Shown here piece by piece: positions 18,091 to 27,459 of a stretch of 64,000 nucleotides of DNA. The notes under the pieces were generated by a model. The model had not been told where the DNA came from. It was given only the letters and a program-made list of their open reading frames with translations, and searched no databases. Made by a program: the position numbers and the translations under genes. The first letter of the stretch is position 1; each line of letters begins with the position of its first letter. The stretch comes from Sporosarcina highlanderae (GTDB taxonomy: Bacteria > Bacillota > Bacilli > Bacillales_A > Planococcaceae), in assembly GCF_030433715.1 (NCBI RefSeq), contig NZ_JAROCC010000011.1, positions 62,001-126,000 of the forward strand. Reading direction: 5' to 3'.

Positions 18091-18708
18091 ATGGATCAGG
18101 AAAAATGGAAAGAACGATTGCTTACGAATGGAGAGTTATTCATCGGTGAGAAGACTGCTTTCCGTTCGGCCATATTGATTCCTCTTGTTCAAGTGGAAGG
18201 GGAGTGGTCTGTGTTGTTCGAAGTTCGTTCCTCAATGATGAGAACGCAACCCGGCGACATTTGCTTCCCGGGCGGCCGGATTGACCCGACCGACGAATCT
18301 CCTCTATATGCAGCTTTACGGGAAACGCATGAAGAGCTTGGAGTGAATCCGGATACTGTGAAAGTGTTAGCGCCATTAAGTCCATACATTGCTTCTCCAT
18401 CATTTGTCGTCTATCCATTTGCCGGAATCGTAGACTATGAGAAAATCATTCAATTCTATAATAAAAACGAGGTTGAAGAGGTGTTTACTGTCCCGCTTCA
18501 ATGGCTATTAGAGCACGAGCCATATATGCACGAGGTTCAAGTGGATATGTCGCCTTGTATAAATTTCCCGTACGATAAGATTCGGAACGGGGCCAACTAT
18601 CAATGGAGGGCGCGCTCTGTGGAAGAATGGTTTTTCGAGTATGAAACCTATACGATTTGGGGAATGACGGCGCGAATTTTGAAGCATTTTATTGATAGTA
18701 TTCGCTGA
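18091..18708 (+). CDS. Nudix hydrolase, CoA pyrophosphatase type
   Basis: A 205-residue protein with the Nudix box from G61 to about V85 (GGRIDPTDES..LRETHEELGV). The preceding MRTQPGDICFPGG matches the UPF0035 signature of CoA diphosphatases (NudL/YeaB), which split coenzyme A to 4'-phosphopantetheine and 3',5'-ADP. The ribosome site is GAAAGGTGGG. It is flanked by a strong hairpin downstream and appears to stand alone. Confidence 0.9.
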   Translation: MDQEKWKERLLTNGELFIGEKTAFRSAILIPLVQVEGEWSVLFEVRSSMMRTQPGDICFPGGRIDPTDESPLYAALRETHEELGVNPDTVKVLAPLSPYIASPSFVVYPFAGIVDYEKIIQFYNKNEVEEVFTVPLQWLLEHEPYMHEVQVDMSPCINFPYDKIRNGANYQWRARSVEEWFFEYETYTIWGMTARILKHFIDSIR

Positions 18709-18753
18709 TAGATAGAATGGACATAATTGCTGTGTAAAGGCATTACACATCAG

Positions 18754-18794
18754 GAGATAAATCAAGCGCTCGTCTGCGAGCGCTCGTTTATCTC
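18754..18794. terminator. Long near-perfect hairpin between convergent genes
   Basis: GAGATAAA pairs with TTTATCTC and AGCGCTCG with CGAGCGCT around TCTG. It probably ends transcription from both sides. Confidence 0.75.
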
Positions 18795-18802
18795 ACGGGA
18801 TA

Positions 18803-19351
18803 TTAATCCAGTCCTCCATTAAGCAAGCTTTTCAACACTTTTTTGTCTCCAATATATGATAACTTAGCGATTTTGTCGTCGCGCATAATCGCGATGCCTG
18901 TTAACTCTATTTCTGTTTTATTCCCATTTTTATTTAGATAATCTAAATTGACAGTGAAATCATAATTCGTCGGAGTCACTTCGTTTTGCTCTACTTCGAC
19001 ATTGTTCACCTTCAATTGATAATTGAACTTATCGGCTGAATCATGGAATATGGCAAATTCATTCATCATCACGTATTGCATAAAAGTGCTTTCAGTAAAA
19101 TAAGCTGCGTATGTTTCCTTCAAATAGTTGTTGTACTCCTCAAATCCTTTCTCATCTTCCTCTAAACTATCCGATATGTAATTATGGAAAATCGCATTTT
19201 CATCTGGCGCATTCAATTGTAGTCCGACCACCGTTTTGATATTTTCCTTGATACTTTCCTGCTCATCGGATTTTGAACAACTTGCAAATAAAAGGCCGAT
19301 TATCAATAAAAACAGAACCAACCCCGTCTTGCGATGAGAATTCTTTTTCAT
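18803..19351 (-). CDS. Lipoprotein of unknown function
   Basis: About 182 residues with a type II signal peptide: basic start, hydrophobic core, lipobox LFASC near residue 25. The mature part is charged and reads as alternating helix and strands, with a VNLDYLNKNGNKTEIELTG section like small NTF2-type folds. Two start codons (19357 and 19351) are both compatible with GGGAG upstream. It should sit on the outer face of the membrane. No family was recognised. Confidence 0.75.
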   Translation of the reverse strand: MKKNSHRKTGLVLFLLIIGLLFASCSKSDEQESIKENIKTVVGLQLNAPDENAIFHNYISDSLEEDEKGFEEYNNYLKETYAAYFTESTFMQYVMMNEFAIFHDSADKFNYQLKVNNVEVEQNEVTPTNYDFTVNLDYLNKNGNKTEIELTGIAIMRDDKIAKLSYIGDKKVLKSLLNGGLD

Positions 19352-19442
19352 TATCATCTCACTCCCGGTTTAGAATTTTCAGTTCTGTAATTATACGGCT
19401 CAAATATGGTATTAGTTTCGTTTTATGCCCTGCAGATACCAC

Positions 19443-20513
19443 TTATTTCAAGTACCTTCTCGCTCCGGCATACTCAGATTTATAAGGTTCAGCGTTCATC
19501 GAAATAATTTCCAAAGCCCTTGAATAGTTAGGGGCGTGAATCATTTGCCCATTCCCAATATACATAGCAACATGGTGAACAGCACCTTTACCTTTATCAT
19601 AGGCAAAGAATACTAAATCACCAGCCTGTAAATTGTTTTTGGAAACAACGACTCCATGCTTTGCTTGAACGGAAGAATCTCTTGGAATTAAAATGCCGTG
19701 TTGTTTATAGACACTATACGTGAAGCCGGAGCAATCAAATCCATATGCCGAAGTCCCGGCCCATAAATAGGGCAGCCCCAAGAATCTTTTTCCTGTTTCG
19801 ACTAAATCCTGTCGTGTCGGATTGGATATACTTTCATAATCAGAAAAGACATTAACATATTGCTTTTGAACATATTTTATTCCATTTTGCGGTGTTTGAA
19901 CTTGAATCCAGTTTTTATCTACTTTACGAACTGGTAAGATCGTATTGAAACTTACCTCTAAGAACTTCGAATTGCTGGAAGTGGAATTATATAGATTCGC
20001 TTTGTTCGCGGTTACTATTGCAATATCACATCCCTCGTAGTTTAAATAGGTTTCTGCGATATGGGATTTTGGCACCCAGTTAGGATACCCGTTGCTGTTT
20101 TTAGGACTTGATTGATCGATAATCGCGATCTTATACCAATCGCCCTTACTTTCCAAAATCATGACTTCTTGTCCGTATAATGCTTGCGTATCAATTTTTC
20201 CAAGTAGCCAAAGCTTCTGTTGGTGATTCATATCCTTTGTCCAAGCAGATAAATCGACAGGAGTGGAAATGGAAGGATGATCTACCGTTCGTGTTGCATT
20301 TGGGGTTGCCCATAAGGTCGTAACCGCTACATTAACAATATGTATTTTTGTATTGTTAGTTTTAAAACACGTATTTCTTTGTTCACCAGAATTTCCAATT
20401 GGATAACCGCCAATGATTCCTTCCCAAGCAGAACTACCTGCAGCGAAACTCGTTGCTGTATTCATAAAAAGAAATAGAAAAAACAATAGTAAAAAGAAAT
20501 GCTTTTTCCTCAA
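19443..20513 (-). CDS. Secreted NlpC/P60 (C40) endopeptidase with SH3-like domains
   Basis: A 356-residue protein with a Sec signal peptide (residues 1-25, cleavage near SFAAG). Two SH3-like regions follow (about 50-130 and 150-215). The C-terminal NlpC/P60 domain has the catalytic cysteine in YGFDCSGFTYS (near 260) and the histidine in AVHHVAMYIGNGQMIHAP. The family cleaves gamma-D-glutamyl-meso-diaminopimelate bonds in peptidoglycan; the SH3/NlpC arrangement resembles YkfC-type enzymes. Confidence 0.92.
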   Translation of the reverse strand: MRKKHFFLLLFFLFLFMNTATSFAAGSSAWEGIIGGYPIGNSGEQRNTCFKTNNTKIHIVNVAVTTLWATPNATRTVDHPSISTPVDLSAWTKDMNHQQKLWLLGKIDTQALYGQEVMILESKGDWYKIAIIDQSSPKNSNGYPNWVPKSHIAETYLNYEGCDIAIVTANKANLYNSTSSNSKFLEVSFNTILPVRKVDKNWIQVQTPQNGIKYVQKQYVNVFSDYESISNPTRQDLVETGKRFLGLPYLWAGTSAYGFDCSGFTYSVYKQHGILIPRDSSVQAKHGVVVSKNNLQAGDLVFFAYDKGKGAVHHVAMYIGNGQMIHAPNYSRALEIISMNAEPYKSEYAGARRYLK

Positions 20514-20688
20514 ACTAACTCCACCTCTACTTGAAATATTTCTATCTACTTACCTGCCATTTATCAAATTAATGAGTATATTCTTACTAACATCAGTATA
20601 AATTGGATTTTTAAGCAATACAATCAAATTTTCTGATAGACTCAAAGGTAAAAGAGGTAAGGTAAATATAAAAGAAGGGAGATAACAC

Positions 20689-21192
20689 ATGCCACTGTCA
20701 GAGAAACTCATGAAATTGATCTCGCAATACATCGATGATAACCTTGTCGAAGAATTTATCTTTCATGAGATTGAAAGTGAATATGATTTTCAAAAAATGG
20801 AAGCACCAATTCGGGAGAGTAGTCGAAGCCTAAGTGATGTTGTGATGCAATTGGATGAAACATTTTCCCAGCGTTTGCTCCGTTGGATCGATGAAAAAGG
20901 GATGACGGATGCGGAAACCTATAAACGGGCGAATGTGGATCGGAAACATTTTTCGAAGATCCGCAAAGATATCGATTACCGACCAAGCAAACCAACTGCC
21001 ATAGCGTTGGCACTTGCCTTGCAATTAAATTTGGACGAAACGAAAGATTTATTGCTGAAGGCGGGATTTGCTCTTTCACCAAGCAGTAAGTTCGATCTGA
21101 TCATCGAGTACTTTATCACTGAAGAAAACTATGATCTATTTAAAATTAATGAAGCATTATTCGCTTTCGATCAAAATCTGTTAGGAGTATAG
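20689..21192 (+). CDS. HTH-like helical protein paired with a VWA gene
   Basis: A 167-residue helical protein. The middle (about 70-125) resembles an HTH/XRE core: [19 protein letters not shown] then a [26 protein letters not shown] segment, like the second half of a Cro/CI domain. The N-terminal 60 residues are acidic. It starts after GGGAG and lies 83 bases before a VWA-domain gene, so the two may be cotranscribed. A regulatory or adaptor function is inferred only. Confidence 0.7.
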   Translation: MPLSEKLMKLISQYIDDNLVEEFIFHEIESEYDFQKMEAPIRESSRSLSDVVMQLDETFSQRLLRWIDEKGMTDAETYKRANVDRKHFSKIRKDIDYRPSKPTAIALALALQLNLDETKDLLLKAGFALSPSSKFDLIIEYFITEENYDLFKINEALFAFDQNLLGV

Positions 21193-21275
21193 ATATTTGT
21201 CGCTTGGTAGGCGACATTAAGGCTAATCCTAAATGTTATCCTTACCGTATACCAATGGTTTGGGAGGATAATGAC

Positions 21276-21920
21276 ATGAAAAAGGGATTAACGGAACTGG
21301 TATTTATTCTCGATAGAAGTGGCTCGATGAGCGGATTGGAAAGCGACACAATCGGCGGCTATAATGCGATGTTGGAGAGACAGAAAAAAGAACCTGGTGA
21401 AGCTGTAATCACGACAGTCCTTTTTGACGATGATTATGAATTGCTGCATGATCGTATTAACCTTCGGGGCATTGAACCAATCACGGAGAATGAGTATTTT
21501 GTGAGGGGGACAACTGCGCTTTTAGACGCGGTGGGAAAAACAATCCTTAAAACAAGCAATGCGCAAAAGCGTACTGCAGAAGAGGGACGCGCCGAACATG
21601 TAATGTTTGTTATAACTACAGATGGAATGGAAAATGCGAGTAGGGAATTCAACTATGAAAAGGTTCGCAACTTAATTAAGCATCATAAGACTAAGCATGG
21701 TTGGGAGTTTCTATTTCTTGGTGCGAACATCGATGCCATTGCAACTGCAAATCTCTATGGAATCAACGAAGACAGGGCAACTAATTATCATGCGGACAGT
21801 GATGGAACTCTGTTGAATTATGAAGTAATCAGCGAAACGATCAGTTCGTTGCGGGCGCATAATGAAATTGCAGTAAACTGGAAAGAGCGGATTGAAGTGG
21901 ATTATAGTATGCGTGAGTAA
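21276..21920 (+). CDS. VWA-domain protein
   Basis: A 214-residue cytosolic von Willebrand A domain. The MIDAS metal site is complete: DRSGSMSG (DxSxS, residues 12-19), a threonine in RGTTALLDA and the aspartate in ITTDGMENAS. It is not exported, as no signal peptide is visible. The start at 21276 follows GGGAGGATAATGAC. With the preceding HTH-like gene it forms a small two-gene unit closed by a terminator. The ligand is unknown. Confidence 0.88.
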   Translation: MKKGLTELVFILDRSGSMSGLESDTIGGYNAMLERQKKEPGEAVITTVLFDDDYELLHDRINLRGIEPITENEYFVRGTTALLDAVGKTILKTSNAQKRTAEEGRAEHVMFVITTDGMENASREFNYEKVRNLIKHHKTKHGWEFLFLGANIDAIATANLYGINEDRATNYHADSDGTLLNYEVISETISSLRAHNEIAVNWKERIEVDYSMRE

Positions 21921-21972
21921 ATAAGTTGCGTAATTATTGTATAGTGATGGAATAAAATGTATATCTACAAAT

Positions 21973-21999
21973 AAAAAAGAGCCATTTCGGCTCTTTTTT
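21973..21999. terminator. Bidirectional intrinsic terminator
   Basis: AAAAAAGAGCC ATTTC GGCTCTTTTTT between convergent genes. Confidence 0.95.
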
Positions 22000-22020
22000 C
22001 ATTCTGCAAAACACTATAAA

Positions 22021-22668
22021 TCATCTTCTGTAAAACGGTGTTTGTGGATAACGGGCTGGGTAATAGGTAGGGGGATAGGATGGATAGCTTGGTGGGTAAG
22101 TGTGTTCTTGATTCCCATTGGCATCCCCGAGTTTATTGCAATCTTTCGGTGGTCCAATAATGACAGTATCTTTGATGGGCGAAAGTGCTTGTTGAATCTG
22201 CCTTTCATCCAGGCAGTAAGCATTGGCGAATTCTTGAGGCGGCGTCAAACGAAGGATGTCAGATCCCCAGACAGTTTCAAGCTTATGTGTGTCATAAATG
22301 GTAAGGACATGTGTGTCATCAACGCTTGCCGTAAAAAAATGCCACCATCCTTGCGGGATATTTACAACTTGCTGAGGACGGATTCTGTAACTCTTCAATT
22401 CTTTTGTTGTTGGATTAATCATCGAAACAATTGTTTCCCCAGTAATACAGTAAATCACTTCGGATGCATTGAAATGATAATGAGGCTCAACACCATTTTC
22501 AGCACTTAAAAACACATCAAGTAATAAAGTGTCGCCAAGCGTTTTCATTTGTTCATTACCTAAAACATTTATATAGTTATCGTCATTTTTAGTGAAAAAA
22601 CGACTTTGTGCCAAATCGAAGGCGTAATGCAATTTTGGATCTTTGAAATCCACATGCTCCTTACTCAA
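22021..22668 (-). CDS. Single-cupin protein with Pro/Tyr-rich tail, possible spore coat protein
   Basis: About 215 residues. The cupin core (about 45-145) has the metal motif PHYHFNASEV and IPQGWWHFF. The last 25 residues are YPPSYP..YYP-type repeats, typical of coat-associated low-complexity tails. A TTG at 22668 lies 8 bases after AAAGGAGG. A sigma-K-like -10 box lies upstream (22705-22713), supporting late mother-cell expression. Bicupin oxalate decarboxylases such as OxdD are coat proteins; this is a monocupin relative with unknown substrate. Confidence 0.75.
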   Translation of the reverse strand: MSKEHVDFKDPKLHYAFDLAQSRFFTKNDDNYINVLGNEQMKTLGDTLLLDVFLSAENGVEPHYHFNASEVIYCITGETIVSMINPTTKELKSYRIRPQQVVNIPQGWWHFFTASVDDTHVLTIYDTHKLETVWGSDILRLTPPQEFANAYCLDERQIQQALSPIKDTVIIGPPKDCNKLGDANGNQEHTYPPSYPSYPPTYYPARYPQTPFYRR

Positions 22669-22704
22669 AAACAAATCCTCCTTTATGAATAATCATCATA
22701 TCCA

Positions 22705-22732
22705 TAAACTATGCGATTGTCCCGGGGGGTGT
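22705..22732 (-). promoter_or_regulatory. Candidate sigma-K promoter of the cupin gene
   Basis: On the minus strand CATAGTTTA fits the sigma-K -10 CATANNNTA, with an AC dinucleotide 15 to 17 bases upstream. Confidence 0.45.
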
Positions 22733-22796
22733 GCTAAGAAAGCCGGTTTACGCATATCTTGAAGGCGAGGCATGCAGTATGTCCAGGGGGGATGAA

Positions 22797-23243
22797 ATGC
22801 AAAAAATAATGTATCTTCTTTTAATGTTAATGAGCAGCCTCTTATCTGCCGATTCGTATGATAGTGAAAAAGCGGTAAAAAATGGGGATGTCATCAATAT
22901 GCATGGGCCAATTTACAATTTTGCACGATTCGAGGAATTTCTTGATGTCGTCAAGGAAGGGAATATAGCAGATGTCCGAATTACGAACTATGCAATAGAT
23001 GGAAATCCGACTTTGTACAATCTAACCTTCGATGGGACTGTATTCCATTTGGAAATCGATCAATCAAAAAATAAGAACCGGGGGGACAGCCCGAATAATG
23101 TTAGACTGTCATGTAACGAGCTTGTAAGAGAGGTAGGGCAGCAGTTATATATTTACACACTAAAAGAATGTCAGAACTCCACAACAGATAGTTTCAATCT
23201 CCTTAACATCTTGAAAGAGCAGGAAGATAATCATGAACATTAA
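22797..23243 (+). CDS. Small extracytoplasmic protein, DUF4362-like
   Basis: About 148 residues from the ATG at 22797, which follows AGGGGGG. A short hydrophobic N-terminus (IMYLLLMLMSSLLS) suggests export or anchoring. The rest matches my recollection of DUF4362 proteins (VKNGDVINMHGPIYNF.., DVRITNYAIDGNPTLYNLTFDG). No catalytic residues are known for that family. The upstream frame to 22731 runs through the ribosome site and is not used. Confidence 0.6.
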   Translation: MQKIMYLLLMLMSSLLSADSYDSEKAVKNGDVINMHGPIYNFARFEEFLDVVKEGNIADVRITNYAIDGNPTLYNLTFDGTVFHLEIDQSKNKNRGDSPNNVRLSCNELVREVGQQLYIYTLKECQNSTTDSFNLLNILKEQEDNHEH

Positions 23244-23363
23244 TCTTGGGCACGTACCCACCGAAAAGTTCACTCCGTAGAATAGAGGGCTGGTAATCAT
23301 CACTAATGCCCATCGCTATTCATATATATAGATAGTGCCTAAAATTAGTGAAAAGGGGATTTC

Positions 23364-25406
23364 ATGGAGAATAATAAAAATCCAAAGGAAGCGCAACTTG
23401 AACAGTTCCGAGTCAATAACTATGGAAAGAAAATGACGACAAACCAAGGGCTGAAAGTTTCTGATGATGAAAATTCATTGAAGGCGGGTGTGCGCGGGCC
23501 GACATTGTTAGAAGATTTCCATCTTCGTGAGAAGATCACGCATTTCGACCATGAGCGGATTCCAGAAAGGGTTGTCCATGCGAGGGGGTTTGCTGCACAC
23601 GGCGAATTTGAGTTATTAAAATCCATGAAAGAATTTACAAGGGCGAAATTCCTTCAGGATGTAGGTTCCAAAACTCCACTATTCATCCGTTTCTCAACCG
23701 TTGTCGGCAGTAAAGGTTCCGCCGATACGGTAAGGGACGTACGCGGGTTTGCTATCAAGTTTTATACCGAAGAAGGAAACTTCGATCTCGTCGGAAATAA
23801 TATACCTATCTTTTTCATACAAGACGCCATAAAGTTCCCTGATATGGTGCACGCCATCAAGCCTGAACCGCATAATGAAATTCCGCAAGCTTCATCCGCC
23901 CATGATACATTCTGGGATTTTGTCGCAAATAATCAAGAGTCGGCCCATATGATTATGTGGCTAATGTCAGATCGGGCTATCCCAAGAAGTTTCAGGATGA
24001 TGCAAGGTTTTGGTGTCCATACATTCCGCTTTGTCAATGAGGATGGGAAAGCGAAATTCATAAAATTTCACATCAAGCCATTTCTTGGCGTCCATTCGCT
24101 CGTCTGGGATGAAGCCCAAAAGATTGCCGGAAAGGATCCGGATTTCCATAGACGTGACCTTTGGGAAAACATAGAGCATGGCAATATCGTTGAGTATGGA
24201 ATCGGTGTACAAATGATCGATGAAGAAGACGAGTTCATGTTTGACTTTGATATTTTGGATGCAACGAAGATTTGGCCAGAGGAATTAGTGCCTGTCCAGA
24301 TGTTCGGCAAAATCACATTAAATCAGAATGTATCAAATGTATTTGCAGAAACAGAACAAGTCGCAATGCATCTTGGCAATATCGTGCCGGGCATCGATTT
24401 CACGAACGATCCGCTTCTACAAGGAAGACTTTTTTCATATTTGGATACCCAACTTCTTCGTCTTGGTGGACCAAATTTCACCGAAATTCCAATTAACCGC
24501 CCAGTCTGTCCTTTCCATAATAATCAACGAGATGGGTTTAGCCGCCAGCGAATCGATGTCGGGCAGGTCGCCTACCATAAAAATTCACTCGCCGGGAATA
24601 CTCCGTCTACTTCCAGTTGGAAAGAAGGGGGATATGTCCATTACGCCGAGAAGGTTGAGGGACGCGTCATTCGAGAGAGAAGTGATTCTTTCCTAGACCA
24701 TTTTTCGCAAGCCAGACTTTTTTGGAACAGCATGACGAAACCGGAAAAGGAACATATTACCGATGCTTTCATTTTCGAAGTCGGGAAAGTGAATTCGGCT
24801 GATGTCAGGCAGCAAGTTGTCGATATGTTTGTCAATGTGGATGTTGGATTGGCAACGGCGATTGCTGATGCGGTCGGTGTTAACCGCCCGAATGGTCAAC
24901 AAGTAAATGTAACAGCTTCATCACCAGCCCTCAGCCAATCAAATACGCCAAAATATCCATACACACTCAGAGTCGGAGTTTTAATTGGCAGCGGTTTCAA
25001 CGGTAATGAAGTGAAGGCAGTCGTCAATACATTATTCCAGAATGGCGTCGCAGTCGACATTGTTGGTGAGCAATTAGGCAGCCTCATGGGTGCCGATGGA
25101 GTGAAAGTCGTATTAAATAAAACGTTCCTAACTACTTCGCCTGTCCTTTACGATTCATTATATGTAGTTGGAGGAAAAGCGGAGAATCAAGCGAAATTCA
25201 ATAACGATATTGAAGAATTCATCAATGAAGCGTATCGTCATTACAAACCGATTGGTGTTGCTTCGACAGGGGAAACCATTTTCAACAATTCCAAAGCGAA
25301 AATAGGACCTGGCATCGTAATCGCCTCAAACTCGGGAACCGATTTCCCGAATGATTTCATTCAAGCTATCACAGAACAGCGCTTTTGGGACCGTACAATC
25401 TATTAA
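23364..25406 (+). CDS. katE: Large-subunit (clade II) monofunctional catalase
   Basis: A haem catalase of 680 residues that dismutates hydrogen peroxide. The distal histidine is H72 in VVHARGFAAHG, the distal asparagine lies in GNNIPIFFIQD, and the proximal haem tyrosine in GRLFSYLDTQ. After about residue 500 a flavodoxin-like C-terminal domain follows (YTLRVGVLIGSGFNG..), which defines clade II enzymes such as KatE/HPII, against about 480 to 550 residues for small or KatX types. AAAAGGGG precedes the ATG. No PerR box or sigma-B promoter was recognised upstream. Confidence 0.95.
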   Translation: MENNKNPKEAQLEQFRVNNYGKKMTTNQGLKVSDDENSLKAGVRGPTLLEDFHLREKITHFDHERIPERVVHARGFAAHGEFELLKSMKEFTRAKFLQDVGSKTPLFIRFSTVVGSKGSADTVRDVRGFAIKFYTEEGNFDLVGNNIPIFFIQDAIKFPDMVHAIKPEPHNEIPQASSAHDTFWDFVANNQESAHMIMWLMSDRAIPRSFRMMQGFGVHTFRFVNEDGKAKFIKFHIKPFLGVHSLVWDEAQKIAGKDPDFHRRDLWENIEHGNIVEYGIGVQMIDEEDEFMFDFDILDATKIWPEELVPVQMFGKITLNQNVSNVFAETEQVAMHLGNIVPGIDFTNDPLLQGRLFSYLDTQLLRLGGPNFTEIPINRPVCPFHNNQRDGFSRQRIDVGQVAYHKNSLAGNTPSTSSWKEGGYVHYAEKVEGRVIRERSDSFLDHFSQARLFWNSMTKPEKEHITDAFIFEVGKVNSADVRQQVVDMFVNVDVGLATAIADAVGVNRPNGQQVNVTASSPALSQSNTPKYPYTLRVGVLIGSGFNGNEVKAVVNTLFQNGVAVDIVGEQLGSLMGADGVKVVLNKTFLTTSPVLYDSLYVVGGKAENQAKFNNDIEEFINEAYRHYKPIGVASTGETIFNNSKAKIGPGIVIASNSGTDFPNDFIQAITEQRFWDRTIY

Positions 25407-25438
25407 AATAGAAAGAACGCGATAAAGGGCGTGTAGTA

Positions 25439-25708
25439 ATGAATTATGATGAAAATTCCCGAGGCGATGATGACAAATCAACAGAGCTCTATATTGCAAG
25501 GATCACATTTATAGGCACACTTCTCTCCACATTAGGCGATGCTCTTCAAACTGTTGGAGCAGGAATTGCACTGCAACAGTTAGAAAAACCCAACCAACAG
25601 GGTACTCAAGATCAATCAAGTCAAATTGAATCAATGCAAAAACAAATTGATCAATTAACTAAAAAAATAGAGAGTATGGATAAGGGAAATAATAAACGAC
25701 AAACGTAA
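25439..25708 (+). CDS. Small protein with one hydrophobic segment and coiled coil
   Basis: An 89-residue protein 32 bases after katE. An acidic start is followed by a hydrophobic stretch (IARITFIGTLLSTLGDALQTVGAGIAL, about 18-44) and a Q/K-rich coiled coil (about 60-82). It probably rides on the katE transcript. No family was recognised. Confidence 0.6.
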   Translation: MNYDENSRGDDDKSTELYIARITFIGTLLSTLGDALQTVGAGIALQQLEKPNQQGTQDQSSQIESMQKQIDQLTKKIESMDKGNNKRQT

Positions 25709-25767
25709 TCGTATTCTTAATCAATAAAACTTCACAATTGTTTAAAAAACGATAGCATTCTTCTTGT

Positions 25768-25839
25768 AAAAGGCGTACGATGTATATGGAACCGGGCGTG
25801 AAAATTAGTTGCTCGGGCATATTACATTGAACGCCTTTT
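25768..25839 (+). promoter_or_regulatory. 72-base imperfect hairpin in the aspA leader
   Basis: AAAAGGCGT pairs with ACGCCTTTT; inside, ATGTATAT pairs with ATATTACAT and CCGGGC with GCTCGG. It ends 32 bases before the aspA start. It may be the terminator of the katE unit or an attenuator or stabiliser of aspA. Confidence 0.55.
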
Positions 25840-25871
25840 GGCGATGTACGAATAGAGAGGAAAAGGTAAAA

Positions 25872-27287
25872 ATGACATTTCAAACTGGTAGGATCGAAAG
25901 AGATTTCTTAGGGGAGAAAGAGGTTCCAGGACATGCATATTATGGAATTCAAACGATACGAGCGACAGAAAACTTTCCAATAACAAAGGAGCGTATGCAT
26001 CCGGAGTTGATTCGCGCGATCGGTATTGTCAAAAAAGCCGCAGCTATTTCGAACGTTCTTGTGAATGATCTACCAAAGGACATTGGTCTTGCAATTGTCG
26101 AAGCTTCAGATGAAGTGATTGCAGGGACTTTATCCGACCATTTCATCGTCGATCCAATTCAAGGCGGTGCAGGAACTTCATTCAACATGAATGCGAACGA
26201 AGTTATTGCGAACCGTGCGCTTGAAATTATGGGTCGTGAAAAAGGCGACTATGGTTTCATTAGCCCGAATAACCACATCAATATGTCCCAGTCTACAAAT
26301 GATGCTTTCCCGACTGCTATTAAAATTGCGACTCAACAATTGGTTAATCAGTTGTTAGAAACAATGGAAAAGTTCACGACTGAGCTGCAAGTAAAGGAAC
26401 AGGAATTCGATGGAGTTATCAAAATGGGAAGAACCCACCTCCAGGACGCTGTTCCAATCAGACTTGGACAAGAATTCAGCGCTTACAGAAGTGTTATTGA
26501 ACGCGATATCGAACGTATCGGAAGAACAAGGATCCATCTTTCTGAGATTAACATGGGCGCGACGGCAATCGGGACAGGCCTTAACGCAAATGCGCGATAC
26601 ATCGAAACAGCGGTCGAGCACCTCTGTGAAATCAGCGGCATGCCATTAGAGTCAGCTAATAACTTAATTGATTCCACACAGAACACAGATACATACACGG
26701 AATTGTCTTCCGCTCTGAAAATCTGTGCGATCAACCTTTCAAAAATGGCAAATGATTTACGTCTGATGGCATCTGGTCCGAGAGCTGGATTGAATGAACT
26801 CAATCTTCCAGCAAGACAACCGGGATCATCGATCATGCCAGGAAAAGTGAATCCGGTCATGGCTGAAGTGATGAACCAAATATCATTCCAAGTCATCGGT
26901 AACGATCATACAATTAGTATGGCATCTGAAGCGGGCCAATTCGAATTGAACGTTATGGAGCCTGTATTAGTCTATAACTTACTACAATCATTGACTATCC
27001 TGAACAATGGTATCGAAGTGTTCCGCAAATACTGCATTAGCGGCATTACTGCAAACGTTGAACAAATGCAAGAATATGTGGAAAGAAGCATCGGTACGAT
27101 CACGGCGATTACTCCATACATCGGCTATGAAATGTCTTCAAAAATCGCAAGAGAATCATTTGAAACAGGTGTTCCGCTCAAGGAACTTTGCCTGCAATAC
27201 AAGGTTCTTACTGCTGATGAATTGAATCAGTTATTGGATCCTTATAAAATGACAGAAATGAAAAGAGAAGGCGTCGTGCATTCTTAA
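25872..27287 (+). CDS. aspA: Aspartate ammonia-lyase
   Basis: Aspartase converts aspartate to fumarate and ammonia. The 471-residue protein of the fumarase/aspartase superfamily has the signature GSSIMPGKVNPVMAE and the upstream motifs SQSTNDAFPTA and GRTHLQDAVP. The start at 25872 is set by AGAGAGGAAAAGG and the conserved ERDFLGEKEVP beginning. In Bacillus ansAB encodes asparaginase and aspartase together; here no asparaginase is adjacent. An intrinsic terminator follows. Confidence 0.96.
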   Translation: MTFQTGRIERDFLGEKEVPGHAYYGIQTIRATENFPITKERMHPELIRAIGIVKKAAAISNVLVNDLPKDIGLAIVEASDEVIAGTLSDHFIVDPIQGGAGTSFNMNANEVIANRALEIMGREKGDYGFISPNNHINMSQSTNDAFPTAIKIATQQLVNQLLETMEKFTTELQVKEQEFDGVIKMGRTHLQDAVPIRLGQEFSAYRSVIERDIERIGRTRIHLSEINMGATAIGTGLNANARYIETAVEHLCEISGMPLESANNLIDSTQNTDTYTELSSALKICAINLSKMANDLRLMASGPRAGLNELNLPARQPGSSIMPGKVNPVMAEVMNQISFQVIGNDHTISMASEAGQFELNVMEPVLVYNLLQSLTILNNGIEVFRKYCISGITANVEQMQEYVERSIGTITAITPYIGYEMSSKIARESFETGVPLKELCLQYKVLTADELNQLLDPYKMTEMKREGVVHS

Positions 27288-27307
27288 TTATATAAAATCT
27301 TTATCAC

Positions 27308-27344
27308 ACCCTCGGTTGCAAAAATTCAACCGGGGGTTTTTATT
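27308..27344 (+). terminator. Intrinsic terminator of aspA
   Basis: CCCTCGGTTG pairs with CAACCGGGGG, followed by TTTTTATTAT. The IS target duplication begins inside the T-rich tail. Confidence 0.88.
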
Positions 27345-27347
27345 ATA
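27340..27347. repeat. Left 8-bp target duplication of the IS
   Basis: TTATTATA is repeated exactly at 28923-28930 on the other side of the element. Eight bases is the usual ISL3 duplication. Confidence 0.9.
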
Positions 27348-27459
27348 GGTTCTATAATATTTGTTGGGGTGTTCGTACAAATTCAATAAAAAAATGCACG
27401 TAAATCACCATTTCTTTTATACTTGAATTGTCGAGAAACAAGTAAACGAAAGGTGATAC

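Noticed and set aside
24272..24696. Overlapping frames inside the catalase gene
   Set aside because: They are shadows of the katE frame with no ribosome sites.
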